DNA from: JAENVU01 sp046598395
GTDB taxonomy: Bacteria; Actinomycetota; Acidimicrobiia; IMCC26256; JAENVU01
NCBI GenBank assembly: GCA_046598395.1
Contig: JBKJIQ010000031.1
Location: 1 to 42,417 of the forward strand
Reading direction: 5' to 3'
DNA: 42,417 nucleotides
The position numbers and the translations under genes were made by a program. Of this stretch, positions 1 through 7,779 are shown one piece after another; within the stretch, counting starts at the first letter, position 1, and every line of letters starts with the position of its first letter. The notes beneath the pieces were generated by a model. It searched no databases. It was not told where the DNA came from and saw nothing but the letters and a program-made list of their open reading frames with translations.

Positions 1-100
1 TCGTTTTGACGGGTTCGGTGAACACGTCGTCGGTCTCGATGAAAGAACCGAACGGGACGATCCCCGCCGCGTTCACGATGCCATCGAATCGGCCGGCTCG
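1..100 (-). pseudogene. SDR fragment running off the left edge
   Basis: Read on the minus strand, one frame gives RFDGIVNAAGIVPFGSF followed by an acidic stretch. This looks like the central part of a short-chain dehydrogenase, including the NNAG-type motif (here NAAG). The resemblance starts inside the last codons of the DUF2071 gene, in a different frame, so the SDR's N-terminal Rossmann half is absent. A GTG at 76-74 overlaps the DUF2071 stop as GTGA and could start a shortened product. The rest lies outside the window. The short length limits certainty; it could be coincidental coding-like sequence. Confidence 0.4.
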
Positions 101-846
101 GCCACGCGACACAGGCGCTGGATCCGCTTCGGCGCGGCGGCTCGGACCGAAACGCCTGACGCCCAATGCGCGACCGGAGGTTGATCGACCGCGAAACCGG
201 CCGCTCGCACCAGGCCGGTGTCACAGTCGAGGACGCGTCCTTGGTGAAGCGGCCAGGGTTCGTGGTCGATGTGGGCGACGCGAGTGACCCGAGTACCCGC
301 GTAAAGGCGCCAGCGTGCGGTCAGGAAGACGGAGAGATCATCGTCGGCGACGGTGTCGAGGTGTTCGACGGCGAGGCTCCCTGTCGCATGATCAGGCCAT
401 CGGCGCGCGATCCGCCACGCGCCCTCGGCCTGCACCTGGTCGCGCCGAATGTCGGCCACGCAGTACGGCAGGCCGTACAGCGCACGCGCCACCAGGACGG
501 GGAGGAACGAGGGGGCGTCGAGCGAGCAGAACCAGACGCCGGGTCCGTCGGGCCCGACCACGTAGGTGCGGACGTTCACCTCGGCAAAGTCGCGCGTCGT
601 CGGAATCGGAGGCAGGTGGGTGATGCGCAGTGATCGCATCTGGAACGTGACCAGCGACACCCACGCAGATCCGGCGTGACAATCCGGCACGAGCCCACGC
701 GGCAACACCCGGGCGACCATCTCGGGCGGCACCGGCCAGTGCGCGAACGCCACGTCGGCCCACCGCTGGCGCATGAAAGGTCTGGCGATCGGATGCGGGC
801 AGGTTGAGTCGAGCGGCGCGACGTCGGGGAGTCGAACTTCATTCAC
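73..846 (-). CDS. DUF2071 (YqjF-like) family protein
   Basis: This 257-residue soluble protein resembles the DUF2071/COG3361 family, whose biochemical role is unknown. Family-like features are the opening PFMRQRWADVAFAHWPVP, the central RTYVVGPDGPGVWFCSLDA, and the late HWASGVSVRAAAPKRI, which matches the usual family ending. The last 15 or so residues (about QRLCRVAEPADSMAS) look foreign and come from sequence that reads as an SDR in another frame, so the 3' end may be a recombination junction. The start is GTG at 846; no convincing ribosome binding site precedes it. It lies 50 nt downstream of the photolyase gene on the same strand, and a 12-bp palindrome sits in that gap. Family assignment is fairly firm; function is unknown. 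Confidence 0.8.
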   Translation of the reverse strand: MNEVRLPDVAPLDSTCPHPIARPFMRQRWADVAFAHWPVPPEMVARVLPRGLVPDCHAGSAWVSLVTFQMRSLRITHLPPIPTTRDFAEVNVRTYVVGPDGPGVWFCSLDAPSFLPVLVARALYGLPYCVADIRRDQVQAEGAWRIARRWPDHATGSLAVEHLDTVADDDLSVFLTARWRLYAGTRVTRVAHIDHEPWPLHQGRVLDCDTGLVRAAGFAVDQPPVAHWASGVSVRAAAPKRIQRLCRVAEPADSMAS

Positions 847-863
847 GGTGCTGACAACAAAAA

Positions 864-875
864 AGAACGCGTTCT
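864..875. promoter_or_regulatory. 12-bp perfect palindrome, possible TetR/KstR-like operator
   Basis: AGAACGCGTTCT is a perfect palindrome in the 50-nt gap between the photolyase stop and the DUF2071 start. Extended by one base each side it matches the TnnAACnnGTTnnA pattern known for the TetR-family regulator KstR at every fixed position but the first. On the minus strand it is followed by a T-rich run, so a weak terminator is an alternative, but the hairpin stem would be only about 4 bp. Confidence 0.35.
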
Positions 876-896
876 ATTTCCGTGGGCGGAGATTCG

Positions 897-2387
897 TCAG
901 AGGGTCCCGGCATCGAGCATTCGCAGGACATCGACGGCCCGGTTCCGGACGGCTTCTCCGTCGCTGAGCTTCTGTGCGGCGCGCACCTGGACGACCATCC
1001 GTGGGTTACGGGCGAAGCGATCCGAATGCCGGAGTAGGAAATCCCAGTAGAGGGTGGTGAACGGGCACGCGGTGTCACCGACGCGCGCCTTGCGGTCGTA
1101 GTTGCAGCCTTTGCAGTAGTCGCTCATTCGGTCGATGTAGGCGCCGCCGGCGGCGTACGGCTTGGTCGACATCCGGCCGCCATCGGCATAGAGCGACATG
1201 CCCACCACATTCGGCACCATCACCCATTCCGCGCCGTCGACGAAGCTCTCCCACATCCAGTCCGTCATCTGGCGCGGTGAGACGCCGGCGAGGAGCGCGA
1301 GATTCCCGAGCACCATGAGCCGTTGGATGTGATGAGCCCAGCCGCGCTGCTCAATATCTCCTACACAGGAAGCGACGCAGCGCATCCGGGTGGCATCGGC
1401 GGTCGTCAATGCTCGGGGGAGATCGCGGTTCGCCTCGAGCACGTTCTCGTTGCGGTACTCAGGCCCCCAATACCAGTAGAGCCCCCACACGTATTCACGC
1501 CACCCGATCACCTGACGGATGAAGCCTTCAGCCGAGGCGATCGGCACCCGACCTTCGCGATACGCGATCTCGACGGCATCACAGACCTCATCGGGCAGGA
1601 GAAGTCCGTTGTTCAGGTAGGGCGACAGCATCGAGTGGGCCAGATGCCAGTTGTCCGAGAGCATCGCGTCTTCATGGGGGCCGAACATCGGGAGAACGTT
1701 GGTCACGAAGTGGGTCAGCCGACGCTGCGCGCCGGCGCGAGATGTCGCCCATGTGCCATTCGGTTGGTCGCCCCAGCAGGTGCTCGGTAGATCGGCGAGC
1801 GTGGCTCGATCGAGGTCGTCGAGTTCTTCGTAGGGTGGTGTCGGCCAGGGTTGGGCGCCATCTCGTGGAGGCGGCTTGCGGTTCTCCGCGTCGTAGTTCC
1901 ACCTCCCTCCGGCCGGTTCATCGCCATCCATGAGGTACTCGAGTCCGGTGCGCTGGCGGCGATAGAAGTCTTCGAGGCGGAGGGCCTTCCGTGTGTCCGC
2001 CCACTCCGCGAAGTCGGAGTGATGAGTCAGGAACTGATTAGATCGCATCGTGCCAACGCCGAGGCGCTCGATGAGCTCGCGAGCGGCGTAACTGTTCGGT
2101 TCGGTCGCAACCACGCGAGTCGGTGAGAACTGCTCGACGTGAGCGCGCAAGCCTTCGGAGAACGTCTGGGCGACGCGGTAGTCGACAACGAATCCCTCAG
2201 TGCGCAGCGCATCTGTGAAACGGCGCATCGACACCAGCAAGAAGTGGGCGCGCTGCACGTGCCACCGCCGGTCACCGAGTTTCGCACGAGACTCGACGAG
2301 TAGCACCCGATGGGTCGACGGCGAGGCATCGGCGAGGGCACCAATGCAGCGGTTCAGCTGATCGCCGAACACCCACACTGTCTCCAT
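897..2387 (-). CDS. Fe-S bacterial cryptochrome/photolyase (FeS-BCP, PhrB type)
   Basis: This 496-residue protein belongs to the cryptochrome/photolyase superfamily, deoxyribodipyrimidine photolyase-related (FeS-BCP) branch. Members use FAD and light to repair (6-4) photoproducts or to signal. It opens with VWVFGDQLN, typical of this branch. Four cysteines at 337, 425, 428 and 441 have spacings 88, 3 and 13, the same as the 4Fe-4S ligands I recall for Agrobacterium PhrB (350, 438, 441, 454). The FAD-binding C-terminal half contains WGLYWYWGPEY and WMWESFVDGAEWVM. Length is normal for the family. The start is ATG at 2387. Neighbours (DUF2071, SDRs, flavoprotein, G6PDH, Dps remnant) suggest a light or oxidative-stress role. 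Repair versus photoreceptor function cannot be settled from sequence. Confidence 0.93.
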   Translation of the reverse strand: METVWVFGDQLNRCIGALADASPSTHRVLLVESRAKLGDRRWHVQRAHFLLVSMRRFTDALRTEGFVVDYRVAQTFSEGLRAHVEQFSPTRVVATEPNSYAARELIERLGVGTMRSNQFLTHHSDFAEWADTRKALRLEDFYRRQRTGLEYLMDGDEPAGGRWNYDAENRKPPPRDGAQPWPTPPYEELDDLDRATLADLPSTCWGDQPNGTWATSRAGAQRRLTHFVTNVLPMFGPHEDAMLSDNWHLAHSMLSPYLNNGLLLPDEVCDAVEIAYREGRVPIASAEGFIRQVIGWREYVWGLYWYWGPEYRNENVLEANRDLPRALTTADATRMRCVASCVGDIEQRGWAHHIQRLMVLGNLALLAGVSPRQMTDWMWESFVDGAEWVMVPNVVGMSLYADGGRMSTKPYAAGGAYIDRMSDYCKGCNYDRKARVGDTACPFTTLYWDFLLRHSDRFARNPRMVVQVRAAQKLSDGEAVRNRAVDVLRMLDAGTL

Positions 2388-2503
2388 CAGTCTCTACCCC
2401 GCCACGCTGCGTCACGAGAATCCATTCCGTCAACGTAACTGCTTCGTCGGATCGGGAATGCCAGGTCAACCAGCGATGCTGGATACAGTCGAAGGGCCAA
2501 CCT

Positions 2504-2509
2504 AAGGAG
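2504..2509 (+). promoter_or_regulatory. Shine-Dalgarno site of the Dps remnant
   Basis: AAGGAG lies 9 nt before the ATG at 2519, and a TACAGT box that could serve as -10 is at 2484-2489. The signals suggest the shortened Dps gene kept its original start region. Confidence 0.6.
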
Positions 2510-2518
2510 CTGAGAACA

Positions 2519-2725
2519 ATGGCCGATCTGACCATCGACATCGGCATCGACGAGGACGAAATGGTCAGCCGCTCGGTGGTCGGCCAGGAGACCGTCGCGT
2601 GCACCGCGCGCTCCGTCTTCCCGGTCGTCGAGAAAGCCCACGACGAACCCACCGCCGACCTCCTTACCCAACGACTCCAGATCCACGAGAAGACGGCCTG
2701 GATGCTCTGCGGCCTCCTGGTCTGA
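2519..2725 (+). CDS. Dps-family protein with core deleted (68 aa remnant)
   Basis: The product looks like both ends of a Dps ferritin-like DNA-protection protein joined in frame. Residues 1-13 (MADLTIDIGIDED) resemble the N-terminus of the Dps branch that begins with an I-DxGIDE segment. From about residue 15 the sequence follows the family C-terminus: GQETVACTARSVFPVV, then DEPTADLLTQR and HEKTAWML. Intact members are about 160 residues, so roughly 90-100 central residues are missing, including the FHW helix and the His/Asp/Glu ferroxidase ligands. It could not form a normal ferroxidase site. A good ribosome binding site is retained, so a peptide may be made. Most likely a decayed gene; an assembly collapse is also possible. 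Confidence 0.65.
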   Translation: MADLTIDIGIDEDEMVSRSVVGQETVACTARSVFPVVEKAHDEPTADLLTQRLQIHEKTAWMLCGLLV

Positions 2726-2751
2726 CCGGTGGTTGTCGGAGAGGTTCGCAG

Positions 2752-3720
2752 TTGAGGGTGCTTCTGACCGGCGCGACGGGTTTCATCGGGAGCGAAGTCG
2801 CGCGGCAGCTCGCAACGGCCGGCCACAAGACTCGGGCGCTGGTTCGTCGCCCGTCGCGTTCGCCGCTGCTGGCCGGCCTGAGTGTCGAACCGGTCTTCGG
2901 CGATCTCCTCTCGGTCCCGTCGCTGGAACGCGCCGTCAAGGATGTGGATGTCGTGATTCACCTGGGGGCTCGCGCGACCTTCGAGCCGTACACGCGTCTA
3001 TACCCCACCATCGTCGAGGGGACTACGCAACTCGCCCATGCGGCCGCGGATGCCGGCGTCGAACACATCGTCTACGGGTCCAGCATGTTTGTCTATGACG
3101 GATCGACGGCAGTGGACGACGACACCGTCGCGAGACCGACGATCGCCTATGGGCAGGCCAAGCTCTTCGCCGAAGCGGCGCTCTCACGCATCGCGGACGC
3201 GGGTGGGCCAACGGTCGCGAGCGTTCGGCTCCCGCACGTGTACGGACCGCAGAGCCTCCTCTTCGGTCTGGTGCGCCACCGGAAGGTGCTGTTCCCTGGC
3301 CCCGGGGACAACCCCTTTGCCCAGTTGCATGTGGAGGATGCGGCGAGGGTGCTGATCGCCGCGGCGATCCAGCGTTGGTCAGGCACCGCACCCGTCGCCG
3401 ACGATGAGATCGTCACCTGGAATGACTTTTTCGAAGTCCTCGGAGCCTTTGCACCGGATGTCCGCGTGATGCGAGTTTCTCGTCACCTGGCCACGGGAGC
3501 GGCGGCGGTGGGCGGATCGCTGCTGAGTCGGCTCGGTCCGACCATGGTGTCCGCGGACACGGTCAGAGGGTGGAACCTCTCGTTGTCGGTCACGTCTCGG
3601 ACCCTGTGGTCCGAGCTGGGTCTCGACCCTCGCTATCCCAGCGTGGTCGAAGGAGTCCCGGCGACACTCGATGGGTGCGTCGCCTTCCGTTGGCGTCATC
3701 CGCTGTTTGACCTTTCGTGA
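2752..3720 (+). CDS. NAD-dependent epimerase/dehydratase (extended SDR)
   Basis: A 322-residue extended short-chain dehydrogenase/reductase. The start is set at TTG 2752, because GGAGAGG at 2738-2744 is well placed before it and the Rossmann motif follows at once (TGATGFIG, residues 6-13). The frame is open further upstream, but that part does not look like protein. The catalytic pair is Y133xxxK137 (YGQAK), with Ser110/111 in YGSS. HVYGP and QLHVEDAARVL are typical of sugar-nucleotide epimerases and 3-beta-HSD-like enzymes. The substrate is unknown. It sits 26 nt after the Dps remnant and just upstream of a second nucleotide-binding protein on the same strand. Confidence 0.88.
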   Translation: MRVLLTGATGFIGSEVARQLATAGHKTRALVRRPSRSPLLAGLSVEPVFGDLLSVPSLERAVKDVDVVIHLGARATFEPYTRLYPTIVEGTTQLAHAAADAGVEHIVYGSSMFVYDGSTAVDDDTVARPTIAYGQAKLFAEAALSRIADAGGPTVASVRLPHVYGPQSLLFGLVRHRKVLFPGPGDNPFAQLHVEDAARVLIAAAIQRWSGTAPVADDEIVTWNDFFEVLGAFAPDVRVMRVSRHLATGAAAVGGSLLSRLGPTMVSADTVRGWNLSLSVTSRTLWSELGLDPRYPSVVEGVPATLDGCVAFRWRHPLFDLS

Positions 3721-3741
3721 TCAACGTCGCCGACCGATCCG

Positions 3742-5259
3742 GTGACAGAACGGATGAGACCCTTGAGTTCCGATGACAACACCATCCGAGTTACCGGTTC
3801 CGTCGTCCCATCAACGCCGACGCGAGTGCTCGTCACGGGCGCGTCGGGCTACGTGGGTGGACGCCTTGTGCCCGCGCTCCTCGATCGTGGGCACCGCGTC
3901 AGGTGCGTCGTGCGCAACCCGCGCAAGCTCGACCCGGCACCGTGGTGTGGGCAGGTCGATGTCGTGCAGGCCGATATCGCCGAGGATCTCAGCGAGGCGA
4001 TGGCCGAGATTGATGTCGCGGTGTTTCTTGTGCACAGCATCGGAGAAGGCAAGGACTGGGTCGCCCGTGAACGCGCCATCGCGGAGAACTTTCGACGATC
4101 CGCAGAAGCTGCCGGCGTTCGTCGGATCGTGTACCTCGGCGGGCTCGGGGACGATAACAGCGAACTCAGCGTGCACCTGCGCAGCCGTCATGACGTCGGC
4201 ACCGTCTTGGCGGCGGGTCCGATCGAAGTGGTCGAGCTTCGTGCCGCCGTCGTCATCGGCGCGGGGTCCGCGAGCTTCGAGATGCTGCGCTATCTCACTG
4301 AGGTCCTCCCCGTCATGGTCACCCCGAAATGGGTCGATACGCGCTGCCAGCCGATATCCATTCGCGACGTGCTCGGCTATCTCGTCGCAGTGATCGAAGC
4401 TCCTGGTGCTCTCGCGGGCGTTCTCGAGATCGGGGGCCCCGATGTCGTCTCGTATGCGGAGATGATGGCGATTTACGCGCGGGAAGCTGGACTCAAGAAA
4501 CGGCGGCTCATCCCCATTCCGGTGCTCACCCCGCGTCTGTCGTCGCTATGGGTCGGGCTCGTCACACCGGTGCCCGCGCAAATCGCCCGCCCATTGGTTG
4601 ACTCGCTCATCAATACGGTGACCGTCACCGACCACCGCGCCGAGACGCTCTTCCCCTTCGAACGTGTTCCCCTCGCCGAGGCGATCCACCACGCGATCGG
4701 CCGGACCGCGGTGGGCGACGTCCCGACGAAGTTCGATGATGCTTCCTCGCCCGTCTGGCAATCGACGGTAACCGACCCGAGCTGGACGGGCGGTACCGAG
4801 TTCACCGACGTTCGTATCGCGGTGGTGGCCGCCGATCCTCATCGCACCTGGCAGGCAGTCTGCCGCGTCGGCGGTGAACAGGGCTGGTATCGGGGTGAGC
4901 TTCTCTGGAAGGCGCGCGGTCTGGTGGACCAGATCGCGGGCGGACCCGGCCTCCGACGCGGCCGTCGCCACCCCGACCACCTTGCGGTCGGTGAGCCCGT
5001 GGACTTTTGGCGGGTCGAGGACCTCGAACCAGATCGGCTGCTCGTGCTGATTGCCGAGATGCGGCTCCCCGGAAAGGCATGGCTGCAATGGACGGTCGAG
5101 CCGGTCTCCGGCGGAACGTTGCTCGTGCAGACCGCCCGCTACCGCCCACGCGGACTCTTCGGCCGCGCCTACTGGTACGCAGTCGCACCGTTTCACCGGC
5201 TGGTGTTCCCAGGACTCATCGACGGGATCGCGCGCCACGCGGTGTGCGAACCGGGTTGA
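3742..5259 (+). CDS. NAD(P)H-binding SDR with C-terminal DUF2867-like domain
   Basis: A 505-residue two-domain protein. Residues about 28-330 are an NAD(P)-binding atypical SDR of the NmrA/YbjT type, with VTGASGYVGGRL at 31-42 and EIGGPDVVSYAEMM near the end of that domain. Residues about 350-500 match the DUF2867 type, with GWYRGELLWKARGLVDQI, then LRLPGKAWLQW-like strands and YWYAVAPFHRLVFPGL. Such fusions are common in actinobacteria and proteobacteria, often beside photolyase genes; their reaction is not established. The start is uncertain: GTG 3742, ATG 3754 and TTG 3763 are all in frame and none has a clear ribosome binding site. The preceding SDR ends 21 nt upstream, so the two are probably co-transcribed. 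Confidence 0.85.
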   Translation: MTERMRPLSSDDNTIRVTGSVVPSTPTRVLVTGASGYVGGRLVPALLDRGHRVRCVVRNPRKLDPAPWCGQVDVVQADIAEDLSEAMAEIDVAVFLVHSIGEGKDWVARERAIAENFRRSAEAAGVRRIVYLGGLGDDNSELSVHLRSRHDVGTVLAAGPIEVVELRAAVVIGAGSASFEMLRYLTEVLPVMVTPKWVDTRCQPISIRDVLGYLVAVIEAPGALAGVLEIGGPDVVSYAEMMAIYAREAGLKKRRLIPIPVLTPRLSSLWVGLVTPVPAQIARPLVDSLINTVTVTDHRAETLFPFERVPLAEAIHHAIGRTAVGDVPTKFDDASSPVWQSTVTDPSWTGGTEFTDVRIAVVAADPHRTWQAVCRVGGEQGWYRGELLWKARGLVDQIAGGPGLRRGRRHPDHLAVGEPVDFWRVEDLEPDRLLVLIAEMRLPGKAWLQWTVEPVSGGTLLVQTARYRPRGLFGRAYWYAVAPFHRLVFPGLIDGIARHAVCEPG

Positions 5260-5332
5260 GCCCGGGCAGCCGGGAAAAGCGCGTCGCCAAACTGAGCCAT
5301 CACCACTTTCTCCGCGCTCCACTGATCGCCAG

Positions 5333-5338
5333 TAGATT
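5333..5338 (+). promoter_or_regulatory. -10 box for a probable leaderless transcript
   Basis: TAGATT is followed by six bases and then the ATG at 5345, so transcription would begin at the start codon. There is no Shine-Dalgarno sequence, which supports a leaderless mRNA for the flavoprotein gene. Confidence 0.5.
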
Positions 5339-5344
5339 CCGTCG

Positions 5345-6295
5345 ATGCGGGTGGTGGTGATCGGGGCAGGGATGGCGGGGCTTACCGCCGCCAGGTTGAT
5401 CGCTGCCTCGGGACATGACGTGACGGTGCTGGACAAAGGTCGGCGTCCGGGCGGGCGCATGGCGACCAGGCACATGAGTGGTGGAGCCTTGGCCGACCAC
5501 GGCGCGCAGTTCTTCACCGTCCGCAGCGAGTCTTTCTCAACGGTCGTCGATGGATGGCTCGCCGAAGGCGCGGTGCACGAGTGGTGCCGTGGGTTCTCCT
5601 CCGAGGACGGGCATCCGCGCTTTGCTGTCGCCAACGGTATGGCGGCGCTGGCTTCTCGTATGAGTGCAGGTTTGGACGTCCGTTCATCGGTGCACGTCGA
5701 CGCGGTCCGAAGCGCCGGATATCACTGGTCGGTGACGTGGCCGGCCACAGAACGCGGTGCGGCCGGGCTCATCGATGCAGACGTGATCGTGTTGACGCCA
5801 CCGGCCCCGCAGTCGGCGGCCTTGGTCGCGGGCGAGGCGATGATTCCGGATCTGGCCTATGAGCCGATGATTTCGTTGCTCGTGGCCCTCGACGGCCGTC
5901 CATCGGTTCCCATCCCCGGAGGAGCCCAGCTCTCCGATGACCCCACGTGGTCGTGGGTCGGCGACAACGTAGCGAAGCGCGTTTCCACGGTGCCGGCGGT
6001 CACGCTGCACACTCGCGCCGACGTCGCGGTTTCCCGTTGGGAAGAGAAGGACGAGTTCCTGACGAGGGATCTCGTGCAGGCGGCGGCGGCTTGGATCAAG
6101 CCTGCGCAGATCACCGATGTGCAGCTGCACCGCTGGCGGTATGCAACCCCGGTCGAACTGCAGCCCGAGCCGTGCTTGGTGAAGGCCGACGGGTGCTTGG
6201 TATTCGCCGGTGATGCATTCGGCGGTCCCCGGATCGAAGGGGCCTTCCGGTCGGGGCTGGCTGCTGCCGATGCGGTCCTGAGCCTGACCCGATGA
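5345..6295 (+). CDS. Renalase-like FAD-dependent oxidoreductase
   Basis: A 316-residue flavoprotein of the NAD(P)/FAD-dependent amine-oxidase type, close in layout to bacterial renalase-like proteins (COG3380). The dinucleotide-binding GAGMAG sits at residues 7-12, followed by the LDKGRRPGGRMATR segment that contacts FAD, then DHGAQFFTVR. The C-terminus has the second FAD motif, VFAGDAFGGPRIEGAFRSGLAAA. Renalases oxidise off-pathway NAD(P)H isomers; whether this one does is not shown. It ends within the start of the G6PDH gene (ATGA overlap), so the two are translationally coupled. An enzyme handling NADPH species beside an NADPH-producing dehydrogenase is a suggestive pairing. Confidence 0.87.
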   Translation: MRVVVIGAGMAGLTAARLIAASGHDVTVLDKGRRPGGRMATRHMSGGALADHGAQFFTVRSESFSTVVDGWLAEGAVHEWCRGFSSEDGHPRFAVANGMAALASRMSAGLDVRSSVHVDAVRSAGYHWSVTWPATERGAAGLIDADVIVLTPPAPQSAALVAGEAMIPDLAYEPMISLLVALDGRPSVPIPGGAQLSDDPTWSWVGDNVAKRVSTVPAVTLHTRADVAVSRWEEKDEFLTRDLVQAAAAWIKPAQITDVQLHRWRYATPVELQPEPCLVKADGCLVFAGDAFGGPRIEGAFRSGLAAADAVLSLTR

Positions 6296-7755
6296 ACCTG
6301 CCCGAGGACGCGGAGAGCGTCGCCGTCTCGTGTGCGCTCGTGGTCTTGGGAGCTACCGGCGATCTGGCGCAACGCAAGCTCTACCCCGCGCTGGCCGCAC
6401 TCGCGTCTCGAGGTCAGCTTCCGCGACGTTTGGTGGTGGTGGGTGTCGCGCGGACACCGATGAGTGACGACGAGTTCGCGGCTCGGATGCCGGGGCTGGC
6501 CGAACGCGGCGTCACGTTTCGCTACATCGCAGGCTCGTTCGGTGACCCCGGCACGTTCGGCGCGCTCGCGGTGGTGCTCGAGACGTGTGACTCCGCGCTC
6601 GGCACCGCCGGGAACCGGCTGTATTATCTCTCGACGGTTCCGTCCCTGTTCGGGAAGGTTGCGGCCGGTCTCGGCGCCGCGGGCCTCGCCGTCGAGCCGA
6701 GTGGCACGTTCCGGCGCATCGTCATCGAGAAGCCCTTCGGACACGATCGGAGCAGCGCCGAGGCGCTGGACGTCTCGCTGCATGCGGTGTTTCATGAGCA
6801 CCAGATCTTCCGGATCGACCACTACCTGGCCAAGGAGACCGTGCAGAACATCCTGGCCATGCGGTTTGCGAACGCGATCTTCGAACCGTTGTGGAATCGT
6901 CGCTATGTCGATCACGTGGAGATCACCGTCGCAGAATCTCTCGGTGTCGAACATCGCGGCGCGTTCTTCGAGCAGGCCGGCGCGCTGCGCGACATCGTGC
7001 AGAACCACCTGTTACAGGTCTTGGCACTCACCGCGATGGAGGCCCCGGTGAGCTTCGAGGCCGACGCGATTCGTGACGAGAAGGTGAAGTTGCTGCGCTC
7101 GGTCCGTCCGCTCGAACCGCTCGGAGCCGCGGGACCGGTGGTTCGCGGGCAGTATGTCGGCGGTGCCATCGACGGCCATGACGTGTGCGCGTATCGCGAC
7201 GAGGATGGCGTCGCGCCCGAGAGCATGACGGAGACGTTCGTGGCGCTGCGGCTCGAGATCGACAACTGGCGATGGGCGGGCGTGCCGTTCTTCATCCGCA
7301 CGGGCAAGCGGCTGGCCCGTCGCGTGACCGAGGTCGCAGTTCGTTACAAGCAGGTGCCGTTCTTACCGCTCCCTGCCAGCGCGGTCGGATCGATCGAGCC
7401 GAACGCGACCGTGCTGCGGATCCAGCCCGACGAGGGCATCGAGGTCGCGTTCGGCGCGAAAGTCCCGGGCTCGCCGTTTCGGGTACGGACGGTGAAGCTC
7501 GACTTCTCCTACGTCGATTCGTTCGCGGAGCAATCGCCCGAGCCTTACGAACGGGTGCTCCTCGACGCGCTCCTCGGCGATTCAACGCTGTTCATCCGAT
7601 CGGACGAAGTTGAGCACTCCTGGAGGATCGTGACACCACTCCTCGAAGCATTCGCCGACAACGCGCTGCCGCTCGCCACCTATCCAGCAGGTTGCTGGGG
7701 CCCCGCCGAGGCCGACACGCTGATGCACGGCGAGAGTGGTTGGAGAGTCCCCTGA
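6292..7755 (+). CDS. zwf: Glucose-6-phosphate 1-dehydrogenase
   Basis: A 487-residue enzyme of normal length that oxidises glucose 6-phosphate to 6-phosphogluconolactone with NADP(+), the first step of the oxidative pentose phosphate pathway. The coenzyme motif GATGDLAQRKL is at residues 20-30, EKPFGHD lies near 147, and the active-site signature RIDHYLAKE is at 174-182. FIRTGKRL is also present. The ATG at 6292 overlaps the flavoprotein stop by 4 nt. The usual partners (opcA, tal, tkt, pgl) are absent here, so this is an isolated or second copy attached to the redox cluster, probably supplying NADPH. Confidence 0.96.
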   Translation: MNLPEDAESVAVSCALVVLGATGDLAQRKLYPALAALASRGQLPRRLVVVGVARTPMSDDEFAARMPGLAERGVTFRYIAGSFGDPGTFGALAVVLETCDSALGTAGNRLYYLSTVPSLFGKVAAGLGAAGLAVEPSGTFRRIVIEKPFGHDRSSAEALDVSLHAVFHEHQIFRIDHYLAKETVQNILAMRFANAIFEPLWNRRYVDHVEITVAESLGVEHRGAFFEQAGALRDIVQNHLLQVLALTAMEAPVSFEADAIRDEKVKLLRSVRPLEPLGAAGPVVRGQYVGGAIDGHDVCAYRDEDGVAPESMTETFVALRLEIDNWRWAGVPFFIRTGKRLARRVTEVAVRYKQVPFLPLPASAVGSIEPNATVLRIQPDEGIEVAFGAKVPGSPFRVRTVKLDFSYVDSFAEQSPEPYERVLLDALLGDSTLFIRSDEVEHSWRIVTPLLEAFADNALPLATYPAGCWGPAEADTLMHGESGWRVP

Positions 7756-7779
7756 TGTTGGTTCTGCGAAGCTGAACGG

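Noticed and set aside
2599..2751. Upstream extension of the first SDR to 2599
   Set aside because: It overlaps the Dps remnant in another frame, is Arg/Pro-rich and not SDR-like. TTG 2752 has a good ribosome binding site and the Rossmann motif follows at once.
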